Origin: Promineifilum sp.
GTDB lineage: Bacteria > Chloroflexota > Anaerolineae > Promineifilales > Promineifilaceae
Length of the DNA stretch: 64,000 nt
Assembly: GCA_019454405.1 (NCBI GenBank)
Contig: JACFOH010000004.1
Location: 27,565 to 91,564 of the forward strand
Direction of reading: 5' to 3'
Shown here: positions 33,804 through 41,949 of the stretch, piece by piece
Numbering within the stretch: the stretch's first letter is position 1
Layout: every line of letters starts with the position of its first letter
Notes under the pieces: generated by a model
What the model saw: only the letters and a program-made list of their open reading frames with translations
Told to the model about the DNA's origin: nothing
Databases searched by the model: none
Position numbers and translations under genes: made by a program

Positions 33804-35009
33804 ATGAGTAACCAGATTGATGAATTGAATCGTCGTGTAGCCGAAGCGCGGGAAGATCTGCTGAAGTTCTTCCGTGAAATCGTGGCTATCCCCAGCATGG
33901 ACAGCGACATCGAAGCCGTCGGCAAGCGGATCGGCGAAGAGATGACCCGCCTCGGCTTCGACAAGGTTTACGTCGATCGCTACGGCTCCATCGTTGGCAA
34001 GATCGGCAACGGCCCCAAGATTCTCCTCTACGACAGCCACATCGACACCGTCGGAATCGGCGACCCAGACCAGTGGCAATGGGATCCGTTCCAGGGCAAG
34101 ATCGAGGACGGTATGTTCTACGCGCGTGGCGCGCTGGACGAAAAAGGGAGTACCCCCGGTATGGTCTATGGCATGGCCATCGCCCGCGATATGGGGCTGC
34201 TCGACGGCTACACTGCCTACTACCTCGGCAACATCGAGGAGTGGTGCGACGGCATCGGCTGCCAGGCATTCGTCGATTGGGAGAACATCAAACCCGACTT
34301 TGTCGTCATCGGCGAGCCGACCAAGATGAACGTCTACCGCGGCCACAAAGGACGCCTCGAACTGGAGGTCGTCTGCAAGGGCGTCAGCGCCCACGCCGCC
34401 AGCAACTTCATGGGCGACAACGCCGTTTACAAGATGATGCCGGTCGTCGAAGGCATTCGCGACAGCGACGCGACCCTGCCAACCCACGAATTCCTGGGCC
34501 AGGGACGCATCACCGTGACCCGCATCTCCAGCATCTCCCCCAGCGACAACGCCGTGCCCGATGAGTGCCGCATCTTCATCGACCGTCGCGTCACCTTTGG
34601 CGAGACGCCGGAATCGGTCATCGCCGCCATCGAAAAGCTGATCCCCGAAGAGACTCGCAAGGACTTCTCGATCAATCGCCTCGTCTACGATGAGCCAAGC
34701 CACACCGGCGCGGTCTTCGTCTACGACAAATATTTCCCCGCCTGGGCGCTGGAAGAGGACGATCCGTTCGTTGTCGCCGGCAAGGAAACGATCAAGGCGC
34801 TGTGGGGCCGCGACGTGCCCGCTGGCAAGTGGGACTTCTCGACCAACGGCAACTACTGGCGCGGCAAGGCGGGCATCCCCAGCATCGGCTTCGGCCCTGG
34901 CGACGAGATCTATGCTCACGCCGTCGAAGAACACGTTCCGTTGGAAGATGTCGTTGAGGCGACCAAGTTCTACGCCCTGCTCCCGGCCATGCTGAAGGGC
35001 AAGATCTAA
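33804..35009 (+). CDS. ygeY: YgeY-like M20 metallohydrolase
   Basis: 401 residues from ATG 33804 (GGGAG ten bases upstream). Peptidase M20/M25 fold. YDSHIDTV and ARGALDEKGS give the first His, the bridging Asp and the next metal ligand region, and NIEEWCDG carries the catalytic Glu pair. GHKGRLELEV opens the dimerisation domain, and HAVEEHVPLED contains the last His. The whole pattern fits the YgeY selenium-metabolism-linked hydrolase group better than general ArgE/DapE enzymes. In E. coli ygeY sits with ygeX, ygeW and a carbamate kinase; the same kinds of gene follow here. The substrate is unproven; a carbamoyl or ureido amino acid derivative is plausible. Confidence 0.85.
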   Translation: MSNQIDELNRRVAEAREDLLKFFREIVAIPSMDSDIEAVGKRIGEEMTRLGFDKVYVDRYGSIVGKIGNGPKILLYDSHIDTVGIGDPDQWQWDPFQGKIEDGMFYARGALDEKGSTPGMVYGMAIARDMGLLDGYTAYYLGNIEEWCDGIGCQAFVDWENIKPDFVVIGEPTKMNVYRGHKGRLELEVVCKGVSAHAASNFMGDNAVYKMMPVVEGIRDSDATLPTHEFLGQGRITVTRISSISPSDNAVPDECRIFIDRRVTFGETPESVIAAIEKLIPEETRKDFSINRLVYDEPSHTGAVFVYDKYFPAWALEEDDPFVVAGKETIKALWGRDVPAGKWDFSTNGNYWRGKAGIPSIGFGPGDEIYAHAVEEHVPLEDVVEATKFYALLPAMLKGKI

Positions 35010-35074
35010 TTTGTGCATCTCAGGTAAAACCGCCTGAATTGAGTTGTTTAGCTTAACTAGGAATTGGAGAAACC

Positions 35075-36049
35075 ATGCAAACTAATCTACACGGTCGCGA
35101 CCTGATCACCACTCAGGAGTGGACAAAGGAAGAGATCGACACCCTGCTTGACGTTGCTTTCGATCTGAAGCGCAAGCGCGCTCTGGGTCAGCCCCATGCC
35201 TATCTGCGCGACAAGGTGCTGGGCATGTTGTTCTTCTTCAGCAGCACCCGCACGCGCGTCAGCTTCGAGGCAGGCATGGCCCAACTGGGCGGCCACGCGC
35301 AGTTCATCGAGAGCCAGACCACGCAGATCAGCCACGGCGATACCGCTATGGAGATCGGCGAGATCATCGGCCGCTACACCGACGGCATCGCCATCCGCCA
35401 GTGCGACTGGGATTACGGCAACAAATACATCCGCGAGGTTGCCGCGGCCTCCCGCGTGCCCGTCCTCAACATGCAGTGTGACGTCTACCATCCTTTCCAG
35501 ATCCTGGCCGACTTGATGACCATCATCGAGAAGAAAGGCGACCCGCGCGGCCTGACCATCAACGTCAGCTACGCCTACGCCAGCAGCTACCAGAAGCCGA
35601 TCAGTGTGCCTCAGAGCCTCATCCTGCTCATGACCCGCTTTGGGATGAACGTGCGCTTGACCCGTCCGCCGGAGTTCAAGCTGATGCCCGAGATCATGGA
35701 ACAGGCCAAGGAAAACGCCCGCAAGTCGCGCGGCTCGTTCGAGGTACTCGAGGAGTTCGATGCCGGGTTCAAGGACGCCGACGTCATCTACGCCAAGAGC
35801 TGGGGCTCCATGCTGACCACCTCCGACCATGCCGAGTCGGCCAAGATCAGCCAGCAGTACACCGACTGGATCACTGACGAGCGCCGCATGGCCATGGCCA
35901 AGGAAGACGCCATCTACATGCACTGCCTGCCGGCCGATCGCAACATCGAGGTCACTGACGGCGTCATCGAAGGCCCGCAGAGCGTCGTCTATGATGAGGC
36001 CGAGAACCGTCTGCATGTCCAGAAGGCCGCCATGGCGCTGACCATGTAG
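35075..36049 (+). CDS. ygeW: carbamoyltransferase of the aspartate/ornithine family, YgeW-like
   Basis: 324 residues. The carbamoyl-phosphate motif FFFSSTRTR is at about residues 53-61, followed by SHGDTAMEIGEIIGRYTD, QCDVYHPFQILADL and the C-terminal HCLP with a following Arg. Run in the phosphorolytic direction it would yield carbamoyl phosphate for the next gene's kinase. The YgeW assignment rests on position between ygeY and carbamate kinase; E. coli YgeW is longer (near 396 residues). Ornithine- or putrescine-type carbamoyltransferase is therefore the main alternative. TAGGAATTGGAG precedes the ATG. Confidence 0.85.
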   Translation: MQTNLHGRDLITTQEWTKEEIDTLLDVAFDLKRKRALGQPHAYLRDKVLGMLFFFSSTRTRVSFEAGMAQLGGHAQFIESQTTQISHGDTAMEIGEIIGRYTDGIAIRQCDWDYGNKYIREVAAASRVPVLNMQCDVYHPFQILADLMTIIEKKGDPRGLTINVSYAYASSYQKPISVPQSLILLMTRFGMNVRLTRPPEFKLMPEIMEQAKENARKSRGSFEVLEEFDAGFKDADVIYAKSWGSMLTTSDHAESAKISQQYTDWITDERRMAMAKEDAIYMHCLPADRNIEVTDGVIEGPQSVVYDEAENRLHVQKAAMALTM

Positions 36050-36093
36050 TCCGTTTTTCTGCACATTACCTACTTACCCATTGACCGTTGATC

Positions 36094-36133
36094 ACAGGCG
36101 GCCGGTCGTGCACCAGCTCGGCCGGTCGCCTGT
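36094..36133 (+). terminator. terminator-like hairpin between ygeW and carbamate kinase
   Basis: ACAGGCGGCCGG (36094-36105) pairs with CCGGTCGCCTGT (36122-36133) through 12 bp including one G-U pair. It is followed by GTCCCTTTTGG. The T stretch is short, so partial termination or mRNA stabilisation is as likely as full termination. Confidence 0.5.
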
Positions 36134-36155
36134 GTCCCTTTTGGAGAGTCATCCC

Positions 36156-37103
36156 ATGAACGGAAAACTGGCCGTCATCGCCATCGGCGGCAATTCACTG
36201 ATCAAAGACAAGCAACATCAAAGCGTCGAAGACCAATACCAGGCGGCGCATGAGACGGCCGGACACATCGCCCGGATGGTCAAGGACGGTTGGAACGTCG
36301 CCATCGCCCACGGTAACGGACCGCAAGTTGGATTCATCCTGCGTCGCTCCGAGCTGGCCAGCCACGAACTACACGAGGTCCCCCTTGATGTATGTGGCGC
36401 CGACTCGCAAGGGGCCATTGGCTACGCGCTGCAACAGAGCCTGCAGAATCATTTCCTCGATATGGGTATCGACCGCGCCGTAGCAACGATCGTCACTCAG
36501 ACCGAAGTCAGCGCGGACGATCCCGCCTTCAAGAACCCGACCAAACCTATCGGCTCGTTCATGGACGAGGAAGAGGCCATGAAACGGCGCGAACGTGACG
36601 GCTGGGACGTTGTGGAAGATGCCGGTCGTGGCTGGCGGCGCGTGGTGGCCTCGCCCATCCCGACGCGCATCGTTGAAGAGCCGTCAGTCCGTGCCCTGAT
36701 CGCCGCCGGACAGATCGTCATCACCGTCGGTGGAGGCGGCATCCCCGTCGTCGCCGATGAGAAAGGTCATCTGCACGGTATCGCCGCGGTCATAGACAAG
36801 GATTTCGCCTCCTCGCTGTTGGCCACCAAGCTGGGCGCGGACACATTCATCATCAGCACGGCCGTGGAAAAGGTCGCCATTAACTTCGGCAAGCCTGATC
36901 AGCAGTGGCTGGATAAAGTGACATTGGCCGAAGCCAAGGCATATTTGGAAGAAGGCAAGCACTTCGCCAAGGGTAGCATGGCGCCCAAGATCCAAGCCAT
37001 CATCAACTTCCTGGAAGCCGGCGGCACACATGCCATCGTCACCGACCCGCCGAACATCCCGCGCGCGCTGGCCGGCGAGACCGGAACACATTTCGTGCGC
37101 TGA
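36156..37103 (+). CDS. carbamate kinase
   Basis: 315 residues from ATG 36156 (GGAGAG upstream); an earlier in-frame codon at 36081 would translate through the hairpin. Makes ATP from carbamoyl phosphate and ADP, leaving carbamate. Amino-acid-kinase fold with VIAIGGNSLI, HGNGPQVGF, TQTEVSADDPAF, PTKPIGSF, GWRRVVASPIP, GGGGIPV and FAKGSMAPKI, all in the expected order. It is the energy-yielding last step of the operon, equivalent in place to E. coli yqeA. Its stop is two bases before the next ATG. Confidence 0.95.
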   Translation: MNGKLAVIAIGGNSLIKDKQHQSVEDQYQAAHETAGHIARMVKDGWNVAIAHGNGPQVGFILRRSELASHELHEVPLDVCGADSQGAIGYALQQSLQNHFLDMGIDRAVATIVTQTEVSADDPAFKNPTKPIGSFMDEEEAMKRRERDGWDVVEDAGRGWRRVVASPIPTRIVEEPSVRALIAAGQIVITVGGGGIPVVADEKGHLHGIAAVIDKDFASSLLATKLGADTFIISTAVEKVAINFGKPDQQWLDKVTLAEAKAYLEEGKHFAKGSMAPKIQAIINFLEAGGTHAIVTDPPNIPRALAGETGTHFVR

Positions 37104-37105
37104 TC

Positions 37106-38362
37106 ATGGACCACATACTGCACCTCAAGAGCCTGATCAGCGGCCGAACCTTCCGGCCCGACGAGATCGAATACGTCGACCCTGAATTTGGGCCGGACGG
37201 CGTCGTCGATGTCGTCTACGACTACGATCTCATCAAGAGCCGCATCAGCCGCGAGAGCTTGCGCGACAATCGCGACTACTCCATCTGGCGCTATAAGCCG
37301 CTCTTGCCGATCGAGCCTGACGCTGAAGTGCCGCCGCTCCAGATCGGCTGGACGCCCATCTACGCCGTGCCAAGACTGGCCGCCGAGCTAGGCCTGCGCC
37401 ATCTGTGGGTGAAAGATGATGGCCGCAACCCAACCGGTTCCTTCAAGGACCGCGCCAGCGCCATCGCCGTCGTCAAGGGACGCGAGCGCGGCGCGGAGAT
37501 CATCACCACGGCCAGCACCGGCAACGCCGCCGCCGCTCTCAGTGGCATCTGCGCCAGCGTGGGGCAAGCCAACGTCATCTTCGTGCCGGAGAAAGCGCCG
37601 CCGGCAAAGGTCGCCCAATTACTGGCGTATGGCGCGACGGTCATGCTGGTGCGGGGTACCTATGACGACGCCTTCGAGCTATGCCTGCAAGCGGCCGACG
37701 CTTATGGCTGGTACAACCGAAACACTGGCTATAACCCTTATATGTCCGAAGGCAAGAAGACAGCCACGCTGGAAATGTGCGAGCAACTCGGTTGGGAAGC
37801 CCCCGACCGGATCTTCGTCAGTGTCGGCGACGGCTGCATCATCGGTGGCTTGCACAAGGGCTTGAAGGATCTCATGGCTATGGGCTGGATCGACAAGATG
37901 CCCAAGCTGATGGGCGTACAGGCCGCCGGCAGCAACTACCTGGCCGAAGCGTGGGAGCGCGGCGAGAATGTGCTGACCAAACCGGCCATCAATGCCCAAA
38001 CGGCGGCCGACAGCATCAGTGCGGGATTGCCGCGCGACCGCATGAAGGCGATGGCCGCCGTGGTCGAGACGGATGGAGCCTATATCACCGTATCTGACGA
38101 TGAGATTCTGAGCGCCATCCCGGTTCTGGCTCGCGGCTCAGGCGTGTTCGCCGAACCGGCCGGCGCGGCTGCCTATGCGGGGCTGGTGAAGGCTGTGGCT
38201 GAAGGGTTGGTCTCGGCCGATGAGCGCATCGTTGTCCTGAATACGGGCAGCGGCCTGAAGGATGTCGCGGGGGCGATGAAGGGCGTGGAGCTTTCCGGCA
38301 CACAACCCCATCGCGTCGATGCGAATCTGGACGATCTGCGTCGCGTCATGGCCACTCTTTGA
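37106..38362 (+). CDS. threonine-synthase-like PLP enzyme (fold type II)
   Basis: 418 residues. PLP lysine in GRNPTGSFKDR near residue 115; TTASTGNAAAALSG binds the phosphate and the C-terminal NTGSGLKD closes the site. Overall it matches threonine synthase (ThrC). In this operon the position corresponds to E. coli ygeX, a PLP fold-II 2,3-diaminopropionate ammonia-lyase. It may therefore eliminate ammonia from a diamino acid rather than make threonine. No homoserine kinase or dehydrogenase gene is nearby. The call as a fold-II PLP enzyme is firm; the substrate is open. A good terminator follows. Confidence 0.9.
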   Translation: MDHILHLKSLISGRTFRPDEIEYVDPEFGPDGVVDVVYDYDLIKSRISRESLRDNRDYSIWRYKPLLPIEPDAEVPPLQIGWTPIYAVPRLAAELGLRHLWVKDDGRNPTGSFKDRASAIAVVKGRERGAEIITTASTGNAAAALSGICASVGQANVIFVPEKAPPAKVAQLLAYGATVMLVRGTYDDAFELCLQAADAYGWYNRNTGYNPYMSEGKKTATLEMCEQLGWEAPDRIFVSVGDGCIIGGLHKGLKDLMAMGWIDKMPKLMGVQAAGSNYLAEAWERGENVLTKPAINAQTAADSISAGLPRDRMKAMAAVVETDGAYITVSDDEILSAIPVLARGSGVFAEPAGAAAYAGLVKAVAEGLVSADERIVVLNTGSGLKDVAGAMKGVELSGTQPHRVDANLDDLRRVMATL

Positions 38363-38385
38363 CGCGAGGCCGGTTACGTCTGCCA

Positions 38386-38416
38386 AAAAAGGCGCACTTG
38401 AACGGTGCGCCTTTTT
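38386..38416. terminator. intrinsic terminator closing the yge-like operon
   Basis: AAAAAGGCGCAC / GTGCGCCTTTTT, a 7-bp GC stem flanked by A and T runs. It works in both directions and also serves the converging membrane-protein gene. Confidence 0.92.
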
Positions 38417-38426
38417 CATTCACACA

Positions 38427-38879
38427 TTACTCTTTCGGCTGCACCGCTCCGACAGCCAGCGTAAACACGATCAGCAAGGCAGCGGCTATTTTGGCGTCAT
38501 AAAAGCTGAGCGTATTGAACGGCACGCCGAGCGCCAGCGCCCAAACGACGAAGGCGAACGTGGAGATAAATACTTGTGTCCAGGCCGGCGGCAGGCCGGA
38601 TACCTTTGTCTGGCGGTAGGTCCAGAAGAAGGTGATGATCGTCAGCGCCGTCCACATAATCCACAAAATGTTGGTCGTGCGTAAGTCCCCGACGGCTCCC
38701 GGCGAGACACCGAACAGACCCAGAATAGCTGTCCAGCCGGCTACGATATCGCCTGGAATATTCTTGATGACCCGATCCCAATAGCCGTCAATGCGCTGGA
38801 TACCGTCATCTTCGCGGTCTACCGGCCCTAGTCCTTTAACGGTCTCCAGAGCTTCAGGGGTGATAATCCGACGTCCCAT
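38427..38879 (-). CDS. small multi-pass membrane protein, function unknown
   Basis: 150 residues from ATG 38879 (AGGAG upstream). A charged N-terminal 45 residues (TPEALETVKGLGPVDRED) are followed by four hydrophobic helices at about 48-62, 70-90, 102-122 and 125-145. No known motif. An extended -10 on the minus strand (TGT-TATGAT, 38921-38926) gives it its own promoter. It stands alone between two terminators. Confidence 0.7.
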   Translation of the reverse strand: MGRRIITPEALETVKGLGPVDREDDGIQRIDGYWDRVIKNIPGDIVAGWTAILGLFGVSPGAVGDLRTTNILWIMWTALTIITFFWTYRQTKVSGLPPAWTQVFISTFAFVVWALALGVPFNTLSFYDAKIAAALLIVFTLAVGAVQPKE

Positions 38880-39023
38880 GATGGTTTCTCCTGTCAACAC
38901 TTTCAGATGCAGTAGCGAGTATCATAACATAATCGCCTGAAAATCCCTCAATCGGCGGTCGGTCAGGGTTATTGTTTTTACAAAGAGGGCTTGGCTCTTG
39001 GCTGAGTCCCGCCCCAATCCACG

Positions 39024-39093
39024 AAAAAGTCGCCAGAAACGCGTACAGCCCCGGCCAGGAGGGGGAACCGGGGCTGTACGCATTCTTGGCGAC
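39024..39093 (-). terminator. long-stem hairpin with T-run after the 39.2-41.2 kb gene
   Basis: Arms of 26 bases (39029-39054 and 39068-39093) pair at all but four positions around a 13-base loop. The inner GCGTACAGCCCCGG-type core is perfect. On the minus strand TTTTT follows (39024-39028). It ends transcription of the membrane GT-C-like gene. Confidence 0.8.
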
Positions 39094-39183
39094 TTCAAGC
39101 ATAAGTCTATCGTCGCTTCCTAAATCTCAGGTGAGCTAAAGGTGAGCGGTTCGTTAGCGCGAGATATGGCTTATCCTTGCTCG

Positions 39184-41187
39184 CTAGGGCCTATCGAAAA
39201 GTCGAATAGTGAAGATATCGTCATCGAGCGTCTGGCCACCCGCGCGGGCCGCCAATCGAGCGCCATCGGTCGTTTGATAGACACCGATAGCCGCCCGATA
39301 TGAACCATTCGGGAGGGACGATAGATCGATCCGGTGCTCATCAGCCAAGATATCCAGCGGCTGCCAGAGGCGCTCCGGCACAAGCCCAAATCCCGGCGGC
39401 CCGTCGCTTTGTGCCACCAGAACGCCCGCAGCATCATAAACATGGACGAAGACAGCCAGCGGTATTTCTCCAGCCTGATCGACGCGCCATCGCGGCTTGA
39501 CGACGAGTTCATCAGCCTCGACATCCGACCAGATGTCATAGAGGGACAACCGGTCGCCAAACGTCGCCAGCGGCGCCCCAAACATGGCCGAACCAGGTTG
39601 CCATACAGCCGACAGGTCGTCGAAAGAACCACGCATCAAATCGAATACATAGGTTGCCTCACCAGCCGCAAGGCCTCGTAAAATACGGCCGTCGATCTCC
39701 GGGCCAAAAGTTCGCCAGCCGGGACCATAACCGGCATAGGTGACTCCCACGACATCGCGGTCCGGTCCTCCGTTAAAGCGCACAAAATCCCGTGCCTGGG
39801 CATAGGGGGGAATGAGGACGGCCCCCACCGGCGTCCACGGATAGGGCGACGGACAGCCGCCGGGTCGGGCAGCGGTAGAGCTGAAGAAGAACGGCGCGTT
39901 GACGAACACCACCCCGCGCTCCGCCGGGGCATCGCCTGCGGCATGAGCCATCCCGCGCGCGAATCGGCTCGCCTCATCGTAAAAGTCAAGCTGGCAACGG
40001 ATGAAGGGCCACGGCGGCAGAGCAAGAGCGAGGAGAAACAGCCCCCCCACCAACCCGGCGATGACAAGGCGAAGGCGACGCCCCAAGCTATGCGACTCAC
40101 CCTCATGAACGCCAGGCACGCCGGAAGAAACCCATCGTCCGAGCCACAAAACAGGCAACGCCCATAGCATCGCCATGCCGACGGACGGCAGATAGCCCAG
40201 GCGCGGGCTGCCGTAGACGTAGGCCGGGCCGAGGAAGAGCAACGCCGGCACGATCGACAGCACAAACCACATCAGCGCATAGGCCCACATGCGCAGCGTC
40301 CTCATTCGCCATGCCAGCAAGCCCGTCATCGCCATCATGGCCACCACCGCCAGCGCTAACCAGACGGTGTCGCTCGACTCGAGCCGGAGCGCAGGCAACA
40401 AGGGATAGATGAGCGTCTGGAGGAACGGGGCGGTATTGCGGGCAATATCAGTCAGACTGTTCAATCCCTGGTCGCTGTTCTTGGGAATGGCCAGCCAGAG
40501 GACGACAAATAACAGCGGCGGCACGGCAAACGGCCATAGTCTGCGTGCCCTCTCGCTGACGGGTGAATGCGGTCGCATCATCCAGTCAACGCCCACCAAC
40601 GCGGGCAAGATAAAGAGACCGTTCTCATGGGTCAATAATCCCAGGATCAGGGCGAGCATGGCGGCGACCCGGCGGCCGTCCATAAACGACAACAACGCCA
40701 CCAGCAACCAGAACAGCAGCAACGGATGAGTCAGCGAGGCGACGTAGGCTACGGCCTCATAATTAAAGGGCACGCTCGCGAAGATAAGCGCCGTGGCCCA
40801 GGCAAAAGCTGCGCTGTCACTTAGTCGTCGAGCCAATAACCAGGTCAGCGCGACATTTCCTCCGTGGAGCAGCCAGAGCAGCGCGTGATCGGCCACCGGA
40901 TTATGGGGAAAGATCGCATTGCCAAAGAGAATTTCGGACAAGCGCAAGACAGCGAAGACAATAGGGCGATAGTAGCCGTACTCGGCCGAACTAGTAAAGA
41001 ATTGCAGCAGGGATCGACCTTCCATCCAGGCGAAATGACCGGTAGGGTCGTCATTGAAGTAGGCGAAGCCCAATGCACGGCGATAGAGCCACATCGCCAC
41101 CAGGGCTACAGCCAGCGCCTGGATATAACGAAGAATATTGGCCCGTGCTCGGTGGTCGTCGGTGGTGCGAGTGCTATCGGAATACAT
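39184..41187 (-). CDS. large membrane protein, GT-C glycosyltransferase-like
   Basis: 667 residues. About eleven hydrophobic helices fill residues 20-405, and the first extracytoplasmic loop has YFNDDPTGHFAW, an acidic DD motif at the place where GT-C enzymes carry theirs. The last 260 residues are soluble and beta-rich (LAVFVHVYDAAGVLVAQSDG, LPNGSYRAAIGVYQTTDGARL), like the C-terminal sugar-binding-type domains of such proteins. It probably transfers a sugar from a polyprenyl carrier at the outer membrane face. No partner genes are adjacent, so the acceptor is unknown. Confidence 0.7.
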   Translation of the reverse strand: MYSDSTRTTDDHRARANILRYIQALAVALVAMWLYRRALGFAYFNDDPTGHFAWMEGRSLLQFFTSSAEYGYYRPIVFAVLRLSEILFGNAIFPHNPVADHALLWLLHGGNVALTWLLARRLSDSAAFAWATALIFASVPFNYEAVAYVASLTHPLLLFWLLVALLSFMDGRRVAAMLALILGLLTHENGLFILPALVGVDWMMRPHSPVSERARRLWPFAVPPLLFVVLWLAIPKNSDQGLNSLTDIARNTAPFLQTLIYPLLPALRLESSDTVWLALAVVAMMAMTGLLAWRMRTLRMWAYALMWFVLSIVPALLFLGPAYVYGSPRLGYLPSVGMAMLWALPVLWLGRWVSSGVPGVHEGESHSLGRRLRLVIAGLVGGLFLLALALPPWPFIRCQLDFYDEASRFARGMAHAAGDAPAERGVVFVNAPFFFSSTAARPGGCPSPYPWTPVGAVLIPPYAQARDFVRFNGGPDRDVVGVTYAGYGPGWRTFGPEIDGRILRGLAAGEATYVFDLMRGSFDDLSAVWQPGSAMFGAPLATFGDRLSLYDIWSDVEADELVVKPRWRVDQAGEIPLAVFVHVYDAAGVLVAQSDGPPGFGLVPERLWQPLDILADEHRIDLSSLPNGSYRAAIGVYQTTDGARLAARAGGQTLDDDIFTIRLFDRP

Positions 41188-41276
41188 AGCGAATCGCGCT
41201 TACGTTAGCACGAATTCGGCTGCGTTGCCATTGTCCTATGGTTGGTATTTTGACAGCTTGGCCCTAAACTAGACGA

Positions 41277-41831
41277 ATGGTCAAGAAATGGGAAAGACTA
41301 AACAGTGAGTATCTGGGCGATTTCCGCATCTTTCGCGCTCGGGCCGATAACAGCCGCTCGCCACGCACAGGAAACGTCCATCGCTTCTTCGTACTGGAAA
41401 CGCCCGATTGGGTAAATATCATCCCGCTGACGCCTGAAGGGAACGTCGTCATGATCCATCAATATCGTCACGGCACGGAGGAGATCACGCTGGAAGTGCC
41501 GGGCGGCATGGTGGATGAGGAAGACGGCGACCCCGCCGTCTCGGCCGCCAGAGAACTACGCGAGGAGACGGGCTACGAAGCTACCGAGGTCATTCACCTG
41601 GGCAGCGTCGCCCCCAACCCGGCCTTCCTCGATAATCGCTGTCATTCCTATCTGGCGCGCGACGCCCGCCACGTGACCGGGATGAAGCTGGACGGGGCGG
41701 AGGACATCGCTTTCACCGAGATCCCGCTGGCAGAAATACCCGACCTGATTAGCAACGGAACGATCACCCATTCGCTGACGATCGACGCCTTTTATTTCCT
41801 CGAGCTTTACCAGCGGCGGAACAATCAGTAA
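41277..41831 (+). CDS. Nudix hydrolase, ADP-ribose pyrophosphatase-like
   Basis: 184 residues. Nudix box region GGMVDEEDGDPAVSAARELREETGY near residues 79-104. The RELREETG half is exact. The first half carries one extra residue, so the usual first Glu is shifted. The upstream VVMIHQYRHGTEEITLEVPGG matches the ADP-ribose pyrophosphatase (NudF-type) group, which splits ADP-ribose and similar nucleoside diphosphate compounds. No ribosome site is obvious before ATG 41277. The gene begins the long plus-strand run. Confidence 0.88.
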   Translation: MVKKWERLNSEYLGDFRIFRARADNSRSPRTGNVHRFFVLETPDWVNIIPLTPEGNVVMIHQYRHGTEEITLEVPGGMVDEEDGDPAVSAARELREETGYEATEVIHLGSVAPNPAFLDNRCHSYLARDARHVTGMKLDGAEDIAFTEIPLAEIPDLISNGTITHSLTIDAFYFLELYQRRNNQ

Positions 41832-41949
41832 TATCACGATAAATAATCACCATCGGGTCGCCGGATGAACCGTTGTTCATCAAGGCTCTTTATCCTCCCC
41901 CACCAGCGCCGACTATGATACGTCATCGGGAGAGTTGCGAATTACCACC

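Noticed and set aside
33795-35018. 407-residue reading frame antisense to the YgeY-like gene
   Set aside because: It mirrors a clearly conserved M20 hydrolase codon for codon, has a skewed Val/Asp/Ala/His composition and no recognisable motif. Such frames are expected opposite G+C-rich genes.
35087-36064. 325-residue reading frame antisense to the carbamoyltransferase
   Set aside because: Opposite a gene with intact active-site motifs, with repetitive composition and no motif of its own.
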